From positions 3,823,739-3,887,738 of the forward strand of contig NZ_CH672376.1 of assembly GCF_000153105.1 (NCBI RefSeq): DNA of 64,000 nucleotides, given 5' to 3'. The DNA is from Blastopirellula marina DSM 3645. Its GTDB lineage: Bacteria > Planctomycetota > Planctomycetia > Pirellulales > Pirellulaceae. Shown here piece by piece: positions 17,776-27,054 of this stretch (positions are counted from its first letter, which is position 1; each line of letters begins with the position of its first letter). Both the position numbers and the translations under genes were made by a program. The notes beneath the pieces were generated by a model, which did not search any database, was not told the DNA's origin, and saw only the letters and a program-made list of their open reading frames with translations.

Positions 17776-19050
17776 GTGGGCGTACCATCGATTCAACACA
17801 AAAACGAATCTTCATGTTCCGCGATCCAGCTACCATCGCATCGAACTGCGGATGACCCCTTGGTCTGCGCACATGGTAAGCCGTCCGTAGTTCACTTGGG
17901 GAAATATTATCACCCTTCGCTAGGCGGAATAGAATCGCATGTCCGCGATTTGTCCCGCGGATTAGTTCGACAGGGTTACTCGATGAAAGTCGTCTGCGTC
18001 AACGATCAATCCTCCGATCCTTGCCGACCATTCGGCATCATATCTAGAACGACGGACGCCAGGAACGAGGATGACGGCGTCTCCGTTCTTCGCATTGGGC
18101 GAATCGCGAATGTCATGCGACTCGATATTTGTCCGCGTCTGAGCAGCAAACTGCGTCGGGAGATTCAGGACTGCGACCTGATTCATTTGCACCTTCCCAA
18201 TCCGACGATGATGATCGCCCTGGCGACGATTCGTCCCAAGACGCCGATTGTCGTGACATGGCATAGCGACATCGTTCGGCAGCGCGTCGCCGCGAGATTG
18301 CTGCAACCGCTGGAGACCTGGCTCTTAAGGACTTGCCGCCAGATTTGGGTCTCGAATCCCCGCTACTCGAACGGTTCACGTTCTCTGCAACCATTCGCCG
18401 ACAAGTTGAAAGTCGTGCCATTTGGAATGCCGCTGGAGCCGTTCCTTTCGCCAAGCTCTGAAGTATATCAACGTGCAGAACAGCTGCGCCAGAACTGGCC
18501 AGGCCCAGTTTGGTTGGCCGTCGGAAGACTGGTTTACTACAAGGGTACGCATGTTGCGATCAAGGCCTTGAGTCAGGTCCCAGGTACGCTGGCGATCGTC
18601 GGAGCCGGCCCCAAAGAAGACGAACTACGGTCACTCGCAGCAAAGTTAGGAGTACAGCGTCGCATCGCCTGGATTGGCAATGCGGACGACGTAACATTGC
18701 AAGCGTTGTATCATCTGGCGACTGCGCTCTGGTTTCCCAGCATCGCTCGTAGCGAAGCGTTTGGTCTTGCCCAAGTGGAAGCGATGGCGTCTGGATGCCC
18801 GGTTATTAATTGCGAAATCAAAGACTCCGGAGTTCCTTGGGTCAGCCTTGACGGAATATCGGGATTAACCATTCGGATTGAATCGCCCGACCAGCTCGCT
18901 GCGGCGGCGAATCGACTATACGATTCGTCGCAATTGCGAGCCGAATTTGCCCAAGGCGCAAAACAGAGGGCTGCTAAGCTTTTCAATTTGCCAGACATGA
19001 TCAGTCGCATCGACCGTGAGTATGAGACGTTACTCGCTCAATTCTCGTGA
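17776..19050 (+). CDS. Glycosyltransferase family 4
   Basis: A 424-residue GT-B fold enzyme. The N-terminal domain carries HLGKYYHPSLGGIESHV, the usual acceptor-side glycine loop, and the C-terminal domain has AVGRLVYYKGTHVAI and the EX7E motif EAFGLAQVE that holds the nucleotide-sugar donor. Family 4 enzymes are retaining transferases adding hexoses such as mannose or glucose from NDP sugars. The first 30 or so residues from GTG 17776 look non-conserved, so translation may start later. It begins 8 bp after the WecA-like gene and would act early in repeat-unit assembly on the lipid carrier. Donor and linkage cannot be read from sequence. Confidence 0.88.
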   Translation: MGVPSIQHKNESSCSAIQLPSHRTADDPLVCAHGKPSVVHLGKYYHPSLGGIESHVRDLSRGLVRQGYSMKVVCVNDQSSDPCRPFGIISRTTDARNEDDGVSVLRIGRIANVMRLDICPRLSSKLRREIQDCDLIHLHLPNPTMMIALATIRPKTPIVVTWHSDIVRQRVAARLLQPLETWLLRTCRQIWVSNPRYSNGSRSLQPFADKLKVVPFGMPLEPFLSPSSEVYQRAEQLRQNWPGPVWLAVGRLVYYKGTHVAIKALSQVPGTLAIVGAGPKEDELRSLAAKLGVQRRIAWIGNADDVTLQALYHLATALWFPSIARSEAFGLAQVEAMASGCPVINCEIKDSGVPWVSLDGISGLTIRIESPDQLAAAANRLYDSSQLRAEFAQGAKQRAAKLFNLPDMISRIDREYETLLAQFS

Positions 19051-19058
19051 GATAGCCC

Positions 19059-20375
19059 ATGATTATACATTTCGGAACTCCAGCATTGCGAATCCTCTAC
19101 GTCAACGCAACGGCAGGACTTGGCGGAGCGGAACGCGTATTGCTCGACCTAATGAAGGCATGCCGTACGGCATTACCACAAGCGAAAATCACCTTGGTGT
19201 TGTTCGAGGATGGTCCGCTTCGACAGCTTGCCGCACAATTTGTGGACGAGATTCTCGTGTTACCACTTCCGGATCGTTGGGCGCACCTCGGAGATGTCGG
19301 ACTATCCCAGACCTCCCCACTTCAAAGCATCTTTTATCTTGGTAAACATACGCTCTTAGGAACATTTTCGCTGGGAAAATGGGGACGAGATTTACGCCGT
19401 ATTGTTTCCAATTTGCGTCCTGACATTGTCCATACCAATGGCATCAAGGCCCATCTCCTGACATCGCTTGCGACTCCGAGATCGGCTTCAATCGTCTGGC
19501 ACTTACATGACTTTCTCGGCGATCGCCGCATGGCGAAACATCTGTTGCGGCTGGCCGCTCCTCGGCTCACTCTAGGACTGGCGATATCAGAAGCGGTCAA
19601 AAAAGACTTTGAACGTTCTGTGGGAAGCCGAATAGTTGAAGTGTTTCCCAATACTGTAGATACGGAAAAGTTTACGCCGCAAGTCGAGGGCGATGCGAGA
19701 ATCCGGTTGGGTGAACTCAGTGGTTGCGTCAATCGCGGCGGCGGTCGAGCAGTCAACGTCGGTTTGATCGCAACCTATGCCAATTGGAAGGGACACTTCC
19801 TGTTTTTGGACGCGATTGCGGAATGTAAACGTCGCACGCCGAGGCTTCACGCCCGCTATTTCATCATCGGGGGTCCAATTTACCGCACGCATAACTCCCA
19901 AGTGACGAGGGGGCAACTCGAACGGTATGTAGTCAACCTTGGCCTCCAACAGGATGTGGCGTTCGTACCATTTCAAGACGCAATGCCGGAAATCTATTCG
20001 GGACTCGACGTCGTCGTTCATGCGAGCATTCGTCCCGAACCATTCGGATTGGCGATCTTGGAAGGTATGGCAAGCGGAAAAGCGGTAATCTCAACCGCAC
20101 TGGGAGGCGCCGCCGAGGTGTTCCAGAACGACGTTGAAGGAATTGCCTTGTCGGCATGCGATGCCGACTCCTTATCCGCGGCACTGCGAAGAGTTGTCGG
20201 CGACAAGATACTTCGAACCGAATTAGGTCAGCACGCCCGGATGGCGGCGGTCGAACGGTTCAACCAAAACCAACTTCCAGAAAGGCTTCGTGCGATCTAT
20301 TTAAAGTTGCTGAGCTGCGCGATGTCATCTCTTTCCAATCTTGACTATAGCAGTAAGAATCGGGGGCACAGATGA
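19059..20375 (+). CDS. Glycosyltransferase family 4
   Basis: The 438-residue protein starts at ATG 19059, 8 bp after the previous gene. Its N-terminal half has ILYVNATAGLGGAERVLLDL, a classic GT4 acceptor loop, and its C-terminal half has GLIATYANWKGHFLFLDA and the donor-binding EX7E motif EPFGLAILE, followed by GMASGKAVISTALGGAAEV. It is a cytoplasmic, membrane-peripheral enzyme expected to extend the undecaprenyl-linked EPS repeat. Its stop overlaps the next start (ATGA), indicating tight co-expression. The insert with KRRTPRLHARYFIIGG is typical spacing for the family. Substrate is unknown. Confidence 0.9.
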   Translation: MIIHFGTPALRILYVNATAGLGGAERVLLDLMKACRTALPQAKITLVLFEDGPLRQLAAQFVDEILVLPLPDRWAHLGDVGLSQTSPLQSIFYLGKHTLLGTFSLGKWGRDLRRIVSNLRPDIVHTNGIKAHLLTSLATPRSASIVWHLHDFLGDRRMAKHLLRLAAPRLTLGLAISEAVKKDFERSVGSRIVEVFPNTVDTEKFTPQVEGDARIRLGELSGCVNRGGGRAVNVGLIATYANWKGHFLFLDAIAECKRRTPRLHARYFIIGGPIYRTHNSQVTRGQLERYVVNLGLQQDVAFVPFQDAMPEIYSGLDVVVHASIRPEPFGLAILEGMASGKAVISTALGGAAEVFQNDVEGIALSACDADSLSAALRRVVGDKILRTELGQHARMAAVERFNQNQLPERLRAIYLKLLSCAMSSLSNLDYSSKNRGHR

Positions 20376-21547
20376 CGTTTGCTGATAATCCGCAACGCGC
20401 GACGAAGCCCCTGAGGGTCCTGCATCTATACTCCGGAAACATGTTCGGAGGCATCGAGACGATCCTTTCCACACTGGCCCATCGTCGCGCAACCGCGCCG
20501 GACATGGAGCCGGAATTCGCGGTTTGTTTTTCGGGCAGACTATCGGACCAATTGTCGGAAGCGGGCTGCATCGTTCATAATTTAGGCCAAATGCGCGTTA
20601 GTCGTCCCTGGACAATCATTCGCGCACAACATCGTCTGGCCCGATTGCTTTCTGATCAGCATTTCGACTTGGCGGTAACGCACGCTTGTTGGATTCATGC
20701 CTTGCTAGGAGGCGCCGTGCAACGACGACTTCCGGTCATTTTCTGGGGACATGACATCAACTACGGCGAACATTGGATTGAGAAATGGGCTGCGAGAATC
20801 CAACCTTGCGGCGTAATCGCCAATAGTGAATCGACGCAAGCGTCGATTCAAGAGCACTTGTTTCGCACAATTCCTTCTAACGTACTGTACTGCCCAATTG
20901 AGCGACCTCCCGCGATTAACCAACAGCGGCGCGAGATATTGCGACGAGAGTTTGGCGCAAGTGACGAAACGTTCGTCATCATCCAAGCGGGGCGACTCGA
21001 AGGTTATAAAGGACTTCACATTCACTTGGACGCCTTGGCGTCTTTGCCGCAGAGCCGATCGTGGCAGTCCTGGATCGTCGGGGGCGCGCAACGCGACGCC
21101 GAACGACAATACTTATCCGAATTGAAAAAGCTCGTTGAACGACGAGGGCTAAGCGCTCGCGTTCGTTTCTTGGGCCAGCGCACTGACGTCGCGAGCATCT
21201 TGCAGGCGGGCGATGCATTTTGCCATCCCAATGTTCGCGCCGAACCTTTCGGCATCGTATTCATCGAAGCGTTGTTCGCTGGTCTTCCCATTGTGGCGAC
21301 GAATCTTGGCGGCGCAAAAGAGATCGTGACGAATGACTGCGGAATATTGGTGGCGCCAAATGACGCTGAAGCGCTCGCAGGCGCTTTGCGACATTTGCTC
21401 GATGATCGCAATCGCCGGCGTGAGCTTGGCGCGAACGGACCGGGGCGCGCCGCCGAATTGTGTGACGTAAACGCTCAAATGTTAAGTCTTGAAAATATCC
21501 TGCGAGCCGCGTCCCTATCCAATCGGAAAGAGTTGCTCCATGCTTAA
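20372..21547 (+). CDS. Glycosyltransferase family 4
   Basis: The 391-residue product is a GT-B glycosyltransferase: HLYSGNMFGGIETILSTLA at the N-terminus, GRLEGYKGLHIHLDAL in the linker and donor region, and EPFGIVFIE as the EX7E motif. The closing LGGAKEIVTNDCGILVAP is also standard for GT4. The start overlaps the stop of the preceding gene by four bases (ATGA), and the end overlaps the FkbM gene by eight, so this stretch is translated as a coupled set. It should add one sugar of the EPS repeat in the cytoplasm. Specificity cannot be deduced. Confidence 0.9.
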   Translation: MTFADNPQRATKPLRVLHLYSGNMFGGIETILSTLAHRRATAPDMEPEFAVCFSGRLSDQLSEAGCIVHNLGQMRVSRPWTIIRAQHRLARLLSDQHFDLAVTHACWIHALLGGAVQRRLPVIFWGHDINYGEHWIEKWAARIQPCGVIANSESTQASIQEHLFRTIPSNVLYCPIERPPAINQQRREILRREFGASDETFVIIQAGRLEGYKGLHIHLDALASLPQSRSWQSWIVGGAQRDAERQYLSELKKLVERRGLSARVRFLGQRTDVASILQAGDAFCHPNVRAEPFGIVFIEALFAGLPIVATNLGGAKEIVTNDCGILVAPNDAEALAGALRHLLDDRNRRRELGANGPGRAAELCDVNAQMLSLENILRAASLSNRKELLHA

Positions 21548-22475
21548 CGTCTGGAAACCATGGTATCTCTATCGTCCGTCGCAGATCGTGCGCCGATGCC
21601 GGCAATTCTGCTCGCCGATTCCTCAAACCGAAACGCTTGTCGAATTGCCATGGGGACAATCGATTCTCGTCGATCCGCAGGAAACAGTCGGGCGTAGCAT
21701 TTGGACGACGGGAATCTATGAATTGCCGATCACCGAACTACTCTTTCGCTTGATTCGCGAAGGCGATTCAGTGATCGACGCCGGGGCAAACATGGGCTAT
21801 ATGACCTGCGTTATGGCCTATTTAGCAGGCACCACAGGGCGCGTCGACGCATTCGAACCTCACCCTGCGCTAGCACAGCGGTTGCGGAAAAACGTCGGTT
21901 TGTTACGTCAATGTCGTCCCGATGCCACTTCGGTCAATATCCACGAAGAAGGCTTGAGTACTTGTGACGGTCAAGCATTCTTAGAGTCTGGTCCTGACTT
22001 TGCGAAAAACCAGGGGACTTCGCAGTTAACTTTGCAGCAGTCGGATTCCAATGGCGTTCAGGTAACGGTCCGTACGCTTGACCAAGCGATCGGATCACGC
22101 GAAATCGCAGTGCTAAAACTCGATGTGGAAGGGCACGAGACCGCAGTCTTACTGGGTGCAGAAAACGCACTGCGGCGCAAGGCGATCCGCCACGTCATTT
22201 TCGAAAACCACGATGGGCCAAACAGCCGACCGGTCTCTATTCTGTCCGACTATGGCTATGACGTGGTGGAAATTGGCTGGACGATTTCGCGACTAATTTT
22301 TGGGGGAGCGGGATCCGCCAGACTCTCGAAACGATTTGAAGCGCCAAACTATTTAGCGACCATCGACCTGAAATCTGTACGAGCGACCGCTGATCAGGAA
22401 AGCGGCTGGCGCTGCTTACGATCTGGCGTCCACCGGACTGGCAGCCTGAGAAACGGACTTGTAGCTGGAATATGA
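21540..22475 (+). CDS. FkbM-family methyltransferase
   Basis: ATG 21540 gives a 311-residue protein overlapping the previous stop by eight bases. The FkbM signature is clear: VIDAGANMGYMT (SAM-binding glycine loop) at about 78-89, FEPHPALAQRLRKNV after the second strand, and a later VLKLDVEGHE motif. FkbM enzymes O-methylate sugars or polyketides. In this locus the likely substrate is a hydroxyl on the EPS repeat, on the lipid-linked intermediate. Its end overlaps the polymerase gene (ATGA). Methylation would add to the sulfation predicted from the gene at 26216 to decorate the polymer. Confidence 0.88.
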   Translation: MLNVWKPWYLYRPSQIVRRCRQFCSPIPQTETLVELPWGQSILVDPQETVGRSIWTTGIYELPITELLFRLIREGDSVIDAGANMGYMTCVMAYLAGTTGRVDAFEPHPALAQRLRKNVGLLRQCRPDATSVNIHEEGLSTCDGQAFLESGPDFAKNQGTSQLTLQQSDSNGVQVTVRTLDQAIGSREIAVLKLDVEGHETAVLLGAENALRRKAIRHVIFENHDGPNSRPVSILSDYGYDVVEIGWTISRLIFGGAGSARLSKRFEAPNYLATIDLKSVRATADQESGWRCLRSGVHRTGSLRNGLVAGI

Positions 22476-23863
22476 GTTTGACCATTAATGGCGAAATACC
22501 CGAAGCGACGGTCGACGCGCTAGTTCGTCTTTTGCCGCATGATCGAGGCAAGGACCGCGCGCTGCGCTGGTTACTCTGCTTTCTTTTGTTGCTGATAGGG
22601 TGTCAGCTGGCGCTGCTGGTACCGGCTCTGGCGCCGGGACGCATCATTTTTCGGTCGGCCGTTTTTGGAGCGAGCTTACTTTTCCTGGTCATTCCTGGCC
22701 GAGGAAAATCTCATCCCTCCGCAAAGCTCGTCCCCATAATACTCCTAATCTTGGCAGCTCAGGTTTTCCATCCCAATACGAATACAATCTTTAGCGCCGT
22801 CGCGCAAATTGCGCTGATCGCATCGATCTTGGCGCCGCTGCTGTGGGTCGCGCGTCTTCCGATTCAAGAGCGGACGCTCACCCATCTTTTGACCGCTTTC
22901 TGGGGATTTCATTGCCTCAGTTCCTTCTTCGGCCTGTTGCAAGTCTACTTCCCCGGTCGGTTTCAACCCCCCGTCTCTCAAGTGATTGGCGAGATGTACC
23001 ACGATTCGTTAAAAATTACGCTCACCAGCGGAGCCGACGTCTTTCGGCCGATGGGGTTGTCGGACATGCCTGGCGGAGCCGCGACAGCCGGCATGTATTC
23101 GACGATTTTCGGCCTAATGTTTTTTCTTACTAGCAAGCGAAGCTTGGTACGCGCCGGGGCTCTCGGCGGAATTGCAATCGGTTTGTTTTGCATCTACTTA
23201 AGTCAGGTCAGATCGGTTCTTATCATGACCGGCATCTGCTGCTGCGTTTTGTTGGCGTGCCTTGCCTATCGTGGAGAATGGCGTCGCACTATTTTCGCAG
23301 GAGGCATGCTTGCAGCCATTCTGGTAGTCAGTTTCTCCTGGGCGGTCGCAGTCGGCGGTGAGTCGGTAACAAGACGATTATCGAGCCTGATTGACGACGA
23401 TATGGGAGAGGTCTATTACAAAAATCGAGGACATTTCCTGGAAGACACAATCAACAAGCAGATCCCGCAATATCCGCTTGGCGCCGGCTTAGGACGATGG
23501 GGCATGATGCATCGATACTTTGGAAACTCCGACGACCTTAGTTCCAAACCGATTTGGGTCGAGATCATGTGGACCGGATGGCTACTGGATGGCGGCCTGC
23601 CGCTCTTGCTGGCATATCCGGCCGCACTGGCGATGGCCTGTTGGTTCGCCTGGCGCGTCACGATATCGCAACTGCCCGGCGACTTGCCTATTCAGGCCGC
23701 AGCCATCTTGGCTTACAACGTCGGCGCGATCGCCGTAACGTTCAACTATCCGTACTTCATCGGACAAGGAGGTCTCGAATTCTGGCTGCTCAATGCGGTA
23801 TTGTTTGGGGCGGTCCATTTCGCCAAAAAACGGGCCGCTTGGGAATCGTATCTAGAAGCATGA
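22472..23863 (+). CDS. O-antigen ligase/Wzy-like polysaccharide polymerase
   Basis: The 463-residue protein has about ten to twelve hydrophobic segments and one long polar loop, the pattern of the Wzy/WaaL (O-antigen ligase) superfamily. The loop carries GRWGMMHRYFGN, and RSVLIMTG sits beside a membrane segment; Arg-containing loops of this kind are usual in polymerases. Sequence identity in this family is low, so the call rests on topology and on its position between sugar transferases and upstream of a flippase. It is the only Wzy candidate in the locus and should polymerise flipped repeat units in the periplasm. A roughly 50-residue soluble N-terminus precedes the first segment. Confidence 0.78.
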   Translation: MSLTINGEIPEATVDALVRLLPHDRGKDRALRWLLCFLLLLIGCQLALLVPALAPGRIIFRSAVFGASLLFLVIPGRGKSHPSAKLVPIILLILAAQVFHPNTNTIFSAVAQIALIASILAPLLWVARLPIQERTLTHLLTAFWGFHCLSSFFGLLQVYFPGRFQPPVSQVIGEMYHDSLKITLTSGADVFRPMGLSDMPGGAATAGMYSTIFGLMFFLTSKRSLVRAGALGGIAIGLFCIYLSQVRSVLIMTGICCCVLLACLAYRGEWRRTIFAGGMLAAILVVSFSWAVAVGGESVTRRLSSLIDDDMGEVYYKNRGHFLEDTINKQIPQYPLGAGLGRWGMMHRYFGNSDDLSSKPIWVEIMWTGWLLDGGLPLLLAYPAALAMACWFAWRVTISQLPGDLPIQAAAILAYNVGAIAVTFNYPYFIGQGGLEFWLLNAVLFGAVHFAKKRAAWESYLEA

Positions 23864-24993
23864 AATCACATATAATCGTCACCGGAGACTTCGTTCGCAC
23901 GGGAGGAATGGATCGCGCCAATTACGCTCTGGCCGACTATCTCTCGCGATGCGGCGACATGGTGCATCTGGTCGGGCACCGCGCCGATTCTACGTTGGTG
24001 GAACGACCGAACGTTGAATTTCATCGCGTTCCCAAGATTGCAGACTCCTACTTTCTTAGCGCGCCTTGGCTGAATCGCTACGGACAATACTGGTCACGGC
24101 GATTGGGGGCACAAGACGGCATAACGCTCGTTAACGGCGGAAATTGTTTGCTGCCTGCTGTGAATTGGGTGCACTACGTTCACGCCGCCTACAGTCCGAA
24201 GCGCCGAGGGACGCTTCCTCGGCAACTCATACAGAATTGGAAAGTTCGGACGTACGAACAGACCGAACGTAGCGCGTTGGGGATCAGCAAGTTGATTATC
24301 GTCAATTCGGAACGAACGAAGCTGGATTTAATGCAACGACTTCAGGTGCCGGAAGATCGCATCCGGCTAGTCTACTATTCGGTCGACTTGGATGCATTTT
24401 ATCCGGCCGATGTTGAAGAGCGCGCAGCGACTCGCAAGGATTTGCAATGGTCCGATGACCGCAAGTACGTCTTATTCGTCGGTTCGCCAAGTGATCCCCG
24501 CAAGGGATTTGATACGGTGCTGCAGGCCTGGAAAGCGATTAATTCGCAGACTCGCGAAGATTTGACGCTCGCCGTACTGGGACGTTTCGAACCAAAGCTT
24601 GAACAGGAAGTTGAAACTGCCGGGCTCAGGCGTTGCATTCAGTTTTTTGGATTACGCTCCGATCTTGCAAGGATTCTTCGCGCCAGTGACGCGCTTGTTT
24701 CGCCGACTCGCTACGAAGCCTATGGATTGGGAGTGCACGAAGCCCTTTGCTGTGGAATTCCGACGTTCGTTTCATCAGATGCCGGCGTCGCCGAACGCTA
24801 TCCAGAATCGCTCAACGCATTCCTCTTGCCTGACCCTCATGGCGCGACGGATCTCGCAGAGCGTCTGCAAAATTGGCGTCGTGCTCCAGACGCCTACCGC
24901 AATGATTGGCTGAATCTGGCGAGTCAACTACGCAGTTACACTTGGGACGACGCCTCGCGAAATATTCTGGAATACGCTCAATCGTCATGTTAA
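23860..24993 (+). CDS. Glycosyltransferase family 4
   Basis: The start is ATG 23860, overlapping the polymerase stop (ATGA); a longer in-frame reading from 23554 runs through the polymerase gene and is rejected. The 377-residue enzyme has GDFVRTGGMDRANYALADYL as N-terminal acceptor loop, LVYYSVDLDAFYP at the domain hinge, VGSPSDPRKGFDTVL in the donor domain, and EAYGLGVHE as EX7E motif. It belongs to GT4 and acts on the cytoplasmic face. The next gene begins before its stop. Donor sugar unknown. Confidence 0.88.
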   Translation: MKSHIIVTGDFVRTGGMDRANYALADYLSRCGDMVHLVGHRADSTLVERPNVEFHRVPKIADSYFLSAPWLNRYGQYWSRRLGAQDGITLVNGGNCLLPAVNWVHYVHAAYSPKRRGTLPRQLIQNWKVRTYEQTERSALGISKLIIVNSERTKLDLMQRLQVPEDRIRLVYYSVDLDAFYPADVEERAATRKDLQWSDDRKYVLFVGSPSDPRKGFDTVLQAWKAINSQTREDLTLAVLGRFEPKLEQEVETAGLRRCIQFFGLRSDLARILRASDALVSPTRYEAYGLGVHEALCCGIPTFVSSDAGVAERYPESLNAFLLPDPHGATDLAERLQNWRRAPDAYRNDWLNLASQLRSYTWDDASRNILEYAQSSC

Positions 24994-26201
24994 CCATCAA
25001 CGTCGAGAATCGAAAAAGCCTGCGTATCGTGCTGGTAATGCTTGAACCGCCGCTCCCATTTGGGAACGCCGCTGGTCGATGGTTCTATGCATTGTTAAAA
25101 GGGTTGGTCGCACGAGGACACGACGTGACGGGATTCGCAGCTTGCAGCAATCCAGATGATATTAAGCTCTCGCAGCAACTTTTCCCGGCGCCGCAGTATG
25201 ATTTGAGGCTGTTTCCGTTTCCGCAGAGAGGCGGTTTAGCGGCGAAGTGGCGTTCGTTTCGACGTCCTTATTCGTATATGTTCTCTGACGATCTCATGAA
25301 GAATTTGAAGGAGCGTATTTCCAAGGAATATGATGTGCTTCATATGGAGCATCTCTGGTGCGGCTGGCTGGCTCCGACGAACGCATCCAAAACGCTGATC
25401 AATATTCACTACCTTTTCTCCATCGACTTGGCGGAAACCTCGAAATGCAGTTGGCGTCAGTGGCTGGATCACCAACTGATGCTTCGAGGAGAGCGTATTT
25501 TGCTCCAGGGCCCCGCACATTTTCTGGCCCTTTCCGAGCGCATCGCCGGCGCGATTCATGAGCAATACCCTTCGACGAGCGTCGACATCGTTCCGCTGGG
25601 GATGGACCTTGAGAACTACGACTTCATTCCCGACGAGCAAAGAACCCCGGAGCCGGTCATCAGTGTAATTGGCTCGATGGGTTGGTATCCCTCGAAATCC
25701 GCAGCCGAACGGCTGCTCCGCGATCTCTGGCCAAGGATTAAACGACGCGTACCTAACGCCCGAGTTCAAATCGTTGGATGGGAGGCCCGCCGCGTCCTGC
25801 AACAATATGTCGGAATGCCAGACGTCGAAATCCACGAGAACGTGCCCGACATTCTCCCCTATTTCCGGCAAGCCGCCGTGCTGCTCTACGCTCCGGGGCG
25901 AGGAAGCGGCATGAAAGTGAAAGTGCTCGAATCATTCGCCATGGGGGTGCCTGTGGTGACGACGTCCGAAGGAGTGGAAGGAATCCCTGCGCAGGACGGC
26001 GAGCATGCCGCAATTACGGATGACGATGCAGAATTGGTCGAGCGAACGGTACAACTACTAACCAGCGTCGAACTGCAAAACTGTCAGCGAAAAGCGGCCC
26101 GACAGTTGTTGGAAAAATGTTGCAGTGCGCCAGCGGCCTTAGATCGCTTAGAAACGGCCTACCGCCGGTTAATTTTCGCGAATCGCATTTCCCCTGTTTA
26201 A
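24987..26201 (+). CDS. Glycosyltransferase family 4, PEP-CTERM/EpsH-system-like
   Basis: ATG 24987 overlaps the previous stop by seven bases and gives 404 residues. N-terminal PPLPFGNAAGRWFYALLKGL and a C-terminal RGSGMKVKVLESFAMGVPVV segment, with the donor-site Glu in KVLE, place it in GT4. The GMKVKVLE form resembles the sugar transferases described next to PEP-CTERM/exosortase systems rather than the common EX7E form of its neighbours. IGSMGWYPSKSAAERLL is the strand and loop opening the donor domain. It probably adds a distinct sugar of the EPS repeat. The assignment to that subgroup is by resemblance only. Confidence 0.86.
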   Translation: MLTINVENRKSLRIVLVMLEPPLPFGNAAGRWFYALLKGLVARGHDVTGFAACSNPDDIKLSQQLFPAPQYDLRLFPFPQRGGLAAKWRSFRRPYSYMFSDDLMKNLKERISKEYDVLHMEHLWCGWLAPTNASKTLINIHYLFSIDLAETSKCSWRQWLDHQLMLRGERILLQGPAHFLALSERIAGAIHEQYPSTSVDIVPLGMDLENYDFIPDEQRTPEPVISVIGSMGWYPSKSAAERLLRDLWPRIKRRVPNARVQIVGWEARRVLQQYVGMPDVEIHENVPDILPYFRQAAVLLYAPGRGSGMKVKVLESFAMGVPVVTTSEGVEGIPAQDGEHAAITDDDAELVERTVQLLTSVELQNCQRKAARQLLEKCCSAPAALDRLETAYRRLIFANRISPV

Positions 26202-26215
26202 ATTTGGACTTGTTG

Positions 26216-27010
26216 ATGTTTCGCCGTAGCTTAGCCCGTTTCAAAAAACGCCCTCTCTATTTCTTGCATATCAACAAGACGGCTGGCACGACTGTGACGG
26301 CCGCGTTTGGAGAATGCATGCGTAGGAAAGGTGTGGAACAGTATCTACTGCGAGAACGCATTTGCGGCCCTCAGGAGTTTGAGGGCCTTCGGTCGCTGCC
26401 AGCGGATCGAATCGACAGCTATTCGCTCTACCGGGGACACTTCGGGTTGTTGCTACCACAAATTATTCAAAGACCTTGTCGTATCGTCACCATCCTGCGC
26501 GACCCCGTTCGCCGCATCGTCTCGCATTACCACCATATCAAACGGTCACCGGATCGAAAGCATCACCAGCGAATCGTCGGCGGCAAGATGTCGCTTTTGG
26601 ACTGCCTGGAAGACGAAGTTCTCCGCCCCATCTTTTGGAATATGCAAGTCCGTCACTTAGGTTGGAGCCCACTGATCTCACGCGAAAAGCTGCTTCAATT
26701 CGATTATGAACCCTGGGATGATCCGCAAAGCCTGCCGTGCGCCGAAGATGAACAAGCCATGGTGAAACGCGCCAAGGAGACGATTGATCAGGCGGAGGTG
26801 GTCGGTGTGACGGAGCAGTTACCGAAATTTTTTGGCAAGGTCGCCAAAACGATAGAAATCCCATTCCAGCCGCCAAGCAATCGTCGAATGGTAGGCGAGT
26901 ATTCCGCAGAACTGAGTCCATCGGAGATCTCGCAAATTCAGGAGTGTTGCAATCTCGATCAGGAACTGTACGACTACGTTCGTTCGCGAGTGGAACGAAC
27001 CGGCGGTTAA
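26216..27010 (+). CDS. Sulfotransferase (Sulfotransfer_2-like), putative EPS sulfation
   Basis: ATG 26216 yields a 264-residue protein 14 bp after the previous gene. HINKTAGTTV at about 15-24 fits the 5'-phosphosulfate loop of PAPS-dependent sulfotransferases, where the catalytic Lys/Thr sit, and RDPVRRIVSHY at about 90-100 is the 3'-phosphate binding motif. Such enzymes move sulfate from PAPS to hydroxyl or amino groups of sugars. Inside an EPS operon this predicts a sulfated polymer, which would suit a marine organism. A remnant of another sulfotransferase type lies at 2242. Whether it modifies the lipid-linked repeat or a precursor is not known. Confidence 0.82.
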   Translation: MFRRSLARFKKRPLYFLHINKTAGTTVTAAFGECMRRKGVEQYLLRERICGPQEFEGLRSLPADRIDSYSLYRGHFGLLLPQIIQRPCRIVTILRDPVRRIVSHYHHIKRSPDRKHHQRIVGGKMSLLDCLEDEVLRPIFWNMQVRHLGWSPLISREKLLQFDYEPWDDPQSLPCAEDEQAMVKRAKETIDQAEVVGVTEQLPKFFGKVAKTIEIPFQPPSNRRMVGEYSAELSPSEISQIQECCNLDQELYDYVRSRVERTGG

Positions 27011-27054
27011 GCCGATCGTGCATCGTAAATGGAAAAACGCGTGACGAACAGCGA

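Noticed and set aside
23554-23859. N-terminal extension of the glycosyltransferase at 23860
   Set aside because: It runs inside the polymerase gene in another frame; ATG 23860 overlaps the stop in the usual ATGA fashion and starts the conserved domain.
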